Positions 59,481-64,000 of a stretch of DNA of 64,000 nucleotides are shown here, piece by piece. Made by a program: the position numbers and the translations under genes. Positions within the stretch are counted from its first letter, which is position 1. Each line of letters begins with the position of its first letter. This DNA is from Betaproteobacteria bacterium (lineage in GTDB: Bacteria; Pseudomonadota; Gammaproteobacteria; Burkholderiales; SG8-41). Below the pieces are notes generated by a model. The model did no database searches and was not told where the DNA came from. It saw only the letters and a list, made by a program, of their open reading frames with translations. Where the stretch lies: positions 1 to 64,000 of the forward strand of contig JAKFUS010000022.1 in NCBI GenBank assembly GCA_021732605.1, given 5' to 3'.

Positions 59481-60971
59481 TTATTTCTGATTTTGATTCG
59501 ATTCTTGATTGGCTTGGTGATAGGAGGCCTCGACGCCGGGCGGCGGCGAATAGCGAAAGGTGCCGCGCTTGAGGATCGCATCCTCCCCGCCAAACTTGTC
59601 GATCATCGCTTTCTGGTCGGCCTTGGCCAGTTTGTCGGCAGCTTCGGGGTTGACCACCTTGCGCAACGCCTGCTCGCATTCGGCGATGACCGCCTTGTAC
59701 GCCGGATCACGGCCGAGATCGCGGCGTTCCTCCGGATCATTTTTCAGATCAAACAGCATCGGCGGCACCGTTGCGTAATGGATGTATTTCCATTGACCAT
59801 GGCGGATCATGAAGGCGCCGCACATCGACGCCGCTGCGTGATATTCGGAGAGGATGGTGCGTGGAGGCACCTTGCCCTGCGCGACATCGATCAGCGATAC
59901 GCCGGGCAATGTGGCATCGTCGGGATGCGCTTTCGCACCTAGGGCGTGGATAAATGTCTGGAAGCCGTCGGCCAGCGTCACCGGAGTGTCGCAGACATTG
60001 CCGGCGGGTACGCCGGAGCCGGCGATGATCATCGGGATGCCGGCGGATTCCTCATACATCGTCGACTTGCCCCACATGCCGCGGGTGCCGAGGTTGTCGC
60101 CGTGGTCTGAAGAATAGACCACGCGGGTGTTGTTCATCAGCCCGGTTTCTTCCAGTGTGCGCAGGATTTTGCCGACGTTGTCGTCCATGAACGAAGTCAG
60201 GCCGAAATATGCGGTGATCGCGCGGCGCACCATCGGCGCATCGAAAGGATCGTCGTAACACATGCTTTTGCGCATGGCGTCGATGAAGGGGTGATGCGGG
60301 CGCTGGTCGTGGTCATACATGTTGGGCCACGGCACGGCGTCTTCCGGATACATGTCGTAGAACTGCGGCGGTGCGATCAGCGGGAAGTGCGGCGACACGA
60401 ATCCCACGTATAAAGCCCACGGTTTGGCTTTCAGCGCCGGTGCCTTGGTCTTCAGCCACTTCACGGTCTCGGTGGCGATGTCGCGATCATATTTGGTGTA
60501 TTCCGATTCACCGCGCCCCGCTTCGGGGCCGAGATTGGCCGAGCCCGAACGCCTCGGCAGTTCCTCGCGAATGAGGCCGAGCAGGTCGCCCACGCCGTTG
60601 ACAATGTGCAGCGGCAGGATTTCTTCATCGAAGCCGTTGCGCTTGGCATCCGAATCCAGGTAATGCAGCTTGCCGATCGAAGCGACGTGGTGACCCTGCG
60701 CCATCAGGCGGTGGCCCCAGGTCGGAATTTTGCCGTCGTAGGCAATGGCGTTGTCCCAGTAGCGGATCTTGTGCACGTACTGGCCGGTGGCGAAGGCGGC
60801 ACGCGCCGGCACGCAGATCGGGCAGTTGGTATATGCGGAGGTGAAGCGCGTGCCGCGGGCGGCCAGCGCGTCGAGGTTCGGCGACTTGATCATCGGATGG
60901 CCGGCACAACCGAGCACGCGCTTGTTGTGCTCGTCGGACATGATGAAAATCAGGTTGGTGGCTTCACTCAT
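59481..60971 (-). CDS. Sulfatase (type I, formylglycine)
   Basis: 496 aa. Catalytic Cys53 in C-x-P-x-R (CPICVPARAAFATG), to be converted to formylglycine; metal sites MSDEHNKRVLG and SSDHGDNLGTRG; WMGKST, FVSPHFPLIAPP and PFDAPMVRRAITAYFGLTSF fit the choline-sulfatase/arylsulfatase branch. Cleaves a sulfate ester. No signal peptide, so cytoplasmic, meaning the substrate must enter the cell. A formylglycine-generating enzyme or AtsB is not in the window. Between the RraA-like gene and a Bug receptor. Confidence 0.92.
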   Translation of the reverse strand: MSEATNLIFIMSDEHNKRVLGCAGHPMIKSPNLDALAARGTRFTSAYTNCPICVPARAAFATGQYVHKIRYWDNAIAYDGKIPTWGHRLMAQGHHVASIGKLHYLDSDAKRNGFDEEILPLHIVNGVGDLLGLIREELPRRSGSANLGPEAGRGESEYTKYDRDIATETVKWLKTKAPALKAKPWALYVGFVSPHFPLIAPPQFYDMYPEDAVPWPNMYDHDQRPHHPFIDAMRKSMCYDDPFDAPMVRRAITAYFGLTSFMDDNVGKILRTLEETGLMNNTRVVYSSDHGDNLGTRGMWGKSTMYEESAGIPMIIAGSGVPAGNVCDTPVTLADGFQTFIHALGAKAHPDDATLPGVSLIDVAQGKVPPRTILSEYHAAASMCGAFMIRHGQWKYIHYATVPPMLFDLKNDPEERRDLGRDPAYKAVIAECEQALRKVVNPEAADKLAKADQKAMIDKFGGEDAILKRGTFRYSPPPGVEASYHQANQESNQNQK

Positions 60972-61005
60972 GATGCTGTTGCTCCTCGCAGCGGAATGTT
61001 TCGGA

Positions 61006-61734
61006 TTATTTATATTTTTTGGTGATCAAATCGGCAACACTGGTGCCGGCATCGATGTCGGCCTTGCGTTTGTTGTCGCCGGCGTCGATCCTGCGCGCGG
61101 CTTCCAGCACCAGCGCGGCTTTATCGCGCGGGATGAAGGCGACGCCGGCTTCGTCGGCGCAGGCGATGTCGCCGGGTCTGACCTGAATGCCGCAGATCTG
61201 CACCGTGCCGTTGATCTCGACGGTCTGTGTGCGCCATTTTCCGGTGATCGGCGTGAAACCCTTGCACCACACCGGCCAGTCCATGCCGCGGTACTGTTCG
61301 GGATCGCGCACCGTGGCGTCGACGATGGCGCCAATGAAGCCCTGGCGCTTGGCAATGGTGGCGGACTGGCCACCCATGTTGGAGCAGCCCATCACGCCTT
61401 CGATAACCAGCACGTCACCGGGCTCGGCAAGGTTGTGCGCTTCGGTCTCGCCCTGGCCGCTGGTTTTGTCCGTTGCCGCTTTGTGAATCTGCGTGGCGTG
61501 CGCAATATTGCGCACCGTCAGCGCCGGGCCGACGATGCGTTTGCCGCTGTTGACCGGCGGCAGTATGTAACCAGGAATCACCGCGACGATGCCGAGTTCA
61601 TCGCAGGCATCGGACAGGGTGCCGGTGAGGTCTACGAGGTTGCGGAAACCTTCGAGGATTTCAGAGGCGACGCGCGGCAGTTCCAGCATGCGGATGACGT
61701 CGCGGGGCAGTTTGCCGAGCGTGGTTTTGGGCAT
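61006..61734 (-). CDS. RraA-like protein (HMG/CHA aldolase superfamily)
   Basis: 242 aa. Signature EPGDVLVIEGVMGCSNMGGQ, SATIAKRQGFIGAIVDATVR and DPEQYR near the middle, with Asp and Arg that bind metal and carboxylate; IQVRPGDIACADEAGVAFIP follows. The family includes RraA (RNase E inhibitor) and 4-hydroxy-4-methyl-2-oxoglutarate aldolases; the operon with a sulfatase and a receptor makes a catabolic aldolase or decarboxylase more likely. GGAGG precedes ATG 61734. Confidence 0.87.
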   Translation of the reverse strand: MPKTTLGKLPRDVIRMLELPRVASEILEGFRNLVDLTGTLSDACDELGIVAVIPGYILPPVNSGKRIVGPALTVRNIAHATQIHKAATDKTSGQGETEAHNLAEPGDVLVIEGVMGCSNMGGQSATIAKRQGFIGAIVDATVRDPEQYRGMDWPVWCKGFTPITGKWRTQTVEINGTVQICGIQVRPGDIACADEAGVAFIPRDKAALVLEAARRIDAGDNKRKADIDAGTSVADLITKKYK

Positions 61735-61766
61735 GGCTGCTATTCCTCCGGGTGAGCGGAGAATAC

Positions 61767-61796
61767 TACTACGCGCCGCGGAGGCGGCGCGTAGTA
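61767..61796. repeat. Perfect 13-bp hairpin between nrdJ and the RraA-like gene
   Basis: TACTACGCGCCGC - GGAG - GCGGCGCGTAGTA. Perfect stem in the nrdJ 3' region; no T-run on either side. May be an attenuating or mRNA-protecting structure upstream of the RraA-like gene. Confidence 0.6.
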
Positions 61797-61847
61797 ACCC
61801 AATCATGTGGACTGCGGGAAAGCCGCGGCTGAATTACTGAAAACGCC

Positions 61848-61866
61848 GGCCTGAAAAAATCAGGCC
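61848..61866 (-). terminator. Hairpin terminator after nrdJ
   Basis: Minus strand GGCCTGA - TTTTT - TCAGGCC followed by GGCGTTTTC, 8 bp after the nrdJ stop codon. Stem perfect; T-run short. Confidence 0.5.
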
Positions 61867-61873
61867 CGAACTC

Positions 61874-64000
61874 TCAGCCGCAGGCCCCGGTAAATCCGCA
61901 AGCCGTGCAGTAATCACAACCGTCCTTGCGGATCAGCGTGTGGTTGCCGCATTCATCGCAGCGACGGCCTTTCATCACCTGCGGTGCAGTGCTGCGCTCA
62001 GGTGTTTCGAGGATGCCCATCTGCGTCAGCGGTGCGCCGCTGGCGTCGAGGATGCCGAGCATGGTGTAGCGATGCAGGATCAGCCGCGCGACGTAGGCAA
62101 CGGTCGAGGGGAAGGTGGCCTGCTTGCGTTCGCCCGGCACGAATGCCATGAAGTCGCCCAGCGGTTCCGGGAACTCGAGCAGCTTTTGCAGTTTCATGCC
62201 GATCCATGCCGGATCCATGACGCGCATGTCCAGCGACAGGATTTTGCACAGGCCGTCGAGGGCGCGCGGATATTCACCCGACAGCCACATCGAGTACGGC
62301 CGCGTGACGCCGGGGTTTTTGCCGTCGCCGGGCAGGGTGATTTCCTTGAGGCCCAGCACGAAGTCGTCCCCGGTGCGCGGGTTCAGCACGTCGACCGTCC
62401 ACGACATCGTGCCGTCCGTACCGGTTTTCGGTTCTTTCAGCGAGAACATCGCGTCGAACACAGGAGTCAGCGACTGGCCAAACAATGGTGCGCCCGGCGG
62501 TGTGAGTCCGCCGAGTTGATCCACGCGCCAGCGCACGACTTGCGCAAATGCGGCGGCAACCGACGGCATGCGTTTGACTGCGCCCAGAGGCGGGAAGGCC
62601 ATGTCGAAGGGTTCGTCGCCGCCGGCCTTGGCGAGGGTGTCAAGTTTCAGTTGCAGCCAGCCCGGATCGCTGGCGCGCATGTCCATCGACAATGTCTTGG
62701 CGACGGCGCCCAGGCCGCGCGGTTGTTCACTGCCGTTGACCCAGACTTCGAATGCCTGTTTGGTGCCGCTTTCGACGCTGCTTTCGACATGGCCGACAAA
62801 CACGGCGAAGGCGCCGTGCGGATGTTCGATCATGTAGGTCCATGCCGGATTGCCGCCGCTCATTGCCGGACGGCCGGGCCAGCGCAGGCTGGACAGCACG
62901 GGGGCGGGCAGGTTCTGGATCAGGATGCGGCGGTTGACGTCGTCGCTGCGGAAATCCTGCGGCGCCTTGTCTTTGCCGGAGGGCTCTACCGACAATACCG
63001 AGCCGAGGATGCTGTTCGGGCGGTAGGTGGCGAGACCTTTGAGGCCGGATTTCCAAGCGCGGAAATACAGATCCTGGAAATCACCGTACGGATAATCTTC
63101 CGGCACGTTCACGGTTTTGGAGATGCTGGTGTCGATGTAGGGTGCTACGGCGGCGACCATTTCTTCGTGTGCGTTCGCCGAAATCTCGAGTGCGGTGACA
63201 AACCACGGCGGCAATTTTTCGGTGTTGCCACCCTGTGCTTTCCACCGCCGCCACGCGTGATCCTCGACCGCGAATTCACGCATGGTGTTGTCGGGCATGC
63301 GTTTTTTGCGGGTGTAGGTCCACGAGAACGGCGGCTCGATGCCGTTCGACGCATTGTCTGCAAAAGACAGGCTGATGGTACCGGTGGGCGCGATCGACAG
63401 CAGGTGGCTGTTGCGGATGCCCTGTTTGCGGATCACCTGTTTGATGTCTTCCGGCAGGCGTGCGGCGAAACTGCTGCCGCTCAGATACAGATCCGCGTTG
63501 AACATCGGGAACGCCCCTTTTTCGCGGGCGATCTCGGCGGATGCGCGATAGGCGTGGTCGCGCATGGCAGCGGAAATGGTTGCCGCCATCTGCCGTGCTT
63601 CTGCGGTGTCGTAGCGCAGGCGCAGCATGATCAGTGCGTCCCCCAGTCCGGTGAAACCGAGGCCGACGCGACGTTTGTTCGCGGCCTCTTCCTGTTGCTG
63701 TTTCAGCGGCCAGGCGGTGACGTCGAGCACGTTGTCGAGCATGCGCGTGGCAACGGCGACGACTTTGCCGAAGTGTTCGAAATCAAACGTGGCATTTTCA
63801 GCAAAAGGCTGCTTGACGAATTTGGTCAGGTCGATCGAACCCAGGCAGCAGCAGCCGTAGGGCGGCAGCGGCTGTTCGGCGCAGGGGTTGGTGGCCTCGA
63901 TGGTTTCGCAGTAATTGAGGTTGTTGTCCTTGTTCATGCGGTCAATGAAGAGGATGCCCGGCTCGGCGTGATCGTAAGTCGAGTGCATGACCTGTTCCCA
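61874..64000 (-). CDS. nrdJ: B12-dependent ribonucleotide reductase, 3' part (nrdJ)
   Basis: The gene runs off the right edge; 709 codons are inside. Begins in the catalytic barrel: [15 protein letters not shown], then [13 protein letters not shown] with the active-site Cys and Glu, [14 protein letters not shown] and [20 protein letters not shown]. After about residue 370 come two similar TSCPD-type segments ([20 protein letters not shown]... and [20 protein letters not shown]...), then a C-terminal zinc-ribbon-like [10 protein letters not shown]...[11 protein letters not shown] typical of NrdJ. Converts ribonucleotides to deoxyribonucleotides with adenosylcobalamin. The start lies outside the window. 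Confidence 0.93.
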   Translation of the reverse strand, partial: WEQVMHSTYDHAEPGILFIDRMNKDNNLNYCETIEATNPCAEQPLPPYGCCCLGSIDLTKFVKQPFAENATFDFEHFGKVVAVATRMLDNVLDVTAWPLKQQQEEAANKRRVGLGFTGLGDALIMLRLRYDTAEARQMAATISAAMRDHAYRASAEIAREKGAFPMFNADLYLSGSSFAARLPEDIKQVIRKQGIRNSHLLSIAPTGTISLSFADNASNGIEPPFSWTYTRKKRMPDNTMREFAVEDHAWRRWKAQGGNTEKLPPWFVTALEISANAHEEMVAAVAPYIDTSISKTVNVPEDYPYGDFQDLYFRAWKSGLKGLATYRPNSILGSVLSVEPSGKDKAPQDFRSDDVNRRILIQNLPAPVLSSLRWPGRPAMSGGNPAWTYMIEHPHGAFAVFVGHVESSVESGTKQAFEVWVNGSEQPRGLGAVAKTLSMDMRASDPGWLQLKLDTLAKAGGDEPFDMAFPPLGAVKRMPSVAAAFAQVVRWRVDQLGGLTPPGAPLFGQSLTPVFDAMFSLKEPKTGTDGTMSWTVDVLNPRTGDDFVLGLKEITLPGDGKNPGVTRPYSMWLSGEYPRALDGLCKILSLDMRVMDPAWIGMKLQKLLEFPEPLGDFMAFVPGERKQATFPSTVAYVARLILHRYTMLGILDASGAPLTQMGILETPERSTAPQVMKGRRCDECGNHTLIRKDGCDYCTACGFTGACG

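Overview
The window reads as the chromosome of a GC-rich betaproteobacterium, most likely Burkholderiales or a close relative. This is inferred from ten Bug-type (tripartite tricarboxylate transporter, TctC) periplasmic receptor genes in 64 kb, an expansion typical of Bordetella/Comamonadaceae-like genomes, together with an OxyR whose redox cysteines are at 199/208, a B12-dependent ribonucleotide reductase and a PQQ dehydrogenase/cytochrome c pair. G+C was judged by eye, not computed. No tRNA, rRNA, CRISPR array or insertion sequence was recognised.

Layout. 0.1-5 kb: cupin gene, then a catabolic-looking block with a small AtzG/GatC-like protein, amidase, Bug receptor and second amidase. 5-21.5 kb: an accessory zone with at least six toxin-antitoxin-like modules (HTH-nucleotidyltransferase fusion, HigB/HigA, XRE/AbiEii, HTH-nucleotidyltransferase/HEPN, HTH/nucleotidyltransferase, RelB/ParE). 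Interleaved are a SeqA-N/RAMA protein, an oxidoreductase whose 3' end is duplicated around the HEPN cassette, a LexA-like repressor divergent from a TcmP/three-Cys-motif pair, a helicase remnant, Bug receptors and an isocitrate/isopropylmalate dehydrogenase-like gene. 21.6-27.6 kb: a minus-strand operon of two Bug receptors, a UGSC-family selenoprotein read through an in-frame TGA, and a 371-aa partner, divergent from an enolase-superfamily gene with its own Bug receptor. 27.7-37.8 kb: TAT-exported NADP-binding protein, HI0933-like flavoprotein, a giant PAS/GAF/GGDEF/EAL/REC protein, a FimV-like protein, NnrU, and a membrane-anchored Mrr-like nuclease. 37.9-44.3 kb: secreted alpha/beta hydrolase, TonB receptor, cytochrome c and PQQ sugar dehydrogenase. 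44.6-55.1 kb: mixed housekeeping, hydrolase and transport genes. 55.2-58.4 kb: an oxidative-stress block (rubredoxin reductase, rubredoxin, rubrerythrin, OxyR) with a possible small RNA opposite oxyR. 58.5-61.7 kb: RraA-like / sulfatase / Bug receptor operon. 61.9-64 kb: the 3' part of nrdJ.

How the genes work together. Bug receptors sit beside different catabolic genes (amidases, SDR, enolase-superfamily enzyme, Asp/Glu-racemase-like enzyme, sulfatase/RraA), but no TctA/TctB membrane genes are present, so they would depend on membrane partners encoded elsewhere. The strongest unusual observations are the UGSC selenoprotein with a hairpin just after its UGA, the LexA-like/TcmP/TCM module with a CGAACGATCGTTCG palindrome, the HEPN cassette bounded by a 71-bp direct repeat of a gene 3' end, 7-bp tandem arrays (ACTGGTA/ACTGGTG) at gene ends mostly between convergent genes, and a roughly 32-bp AT-rich motif present at about eight intergenic sites.
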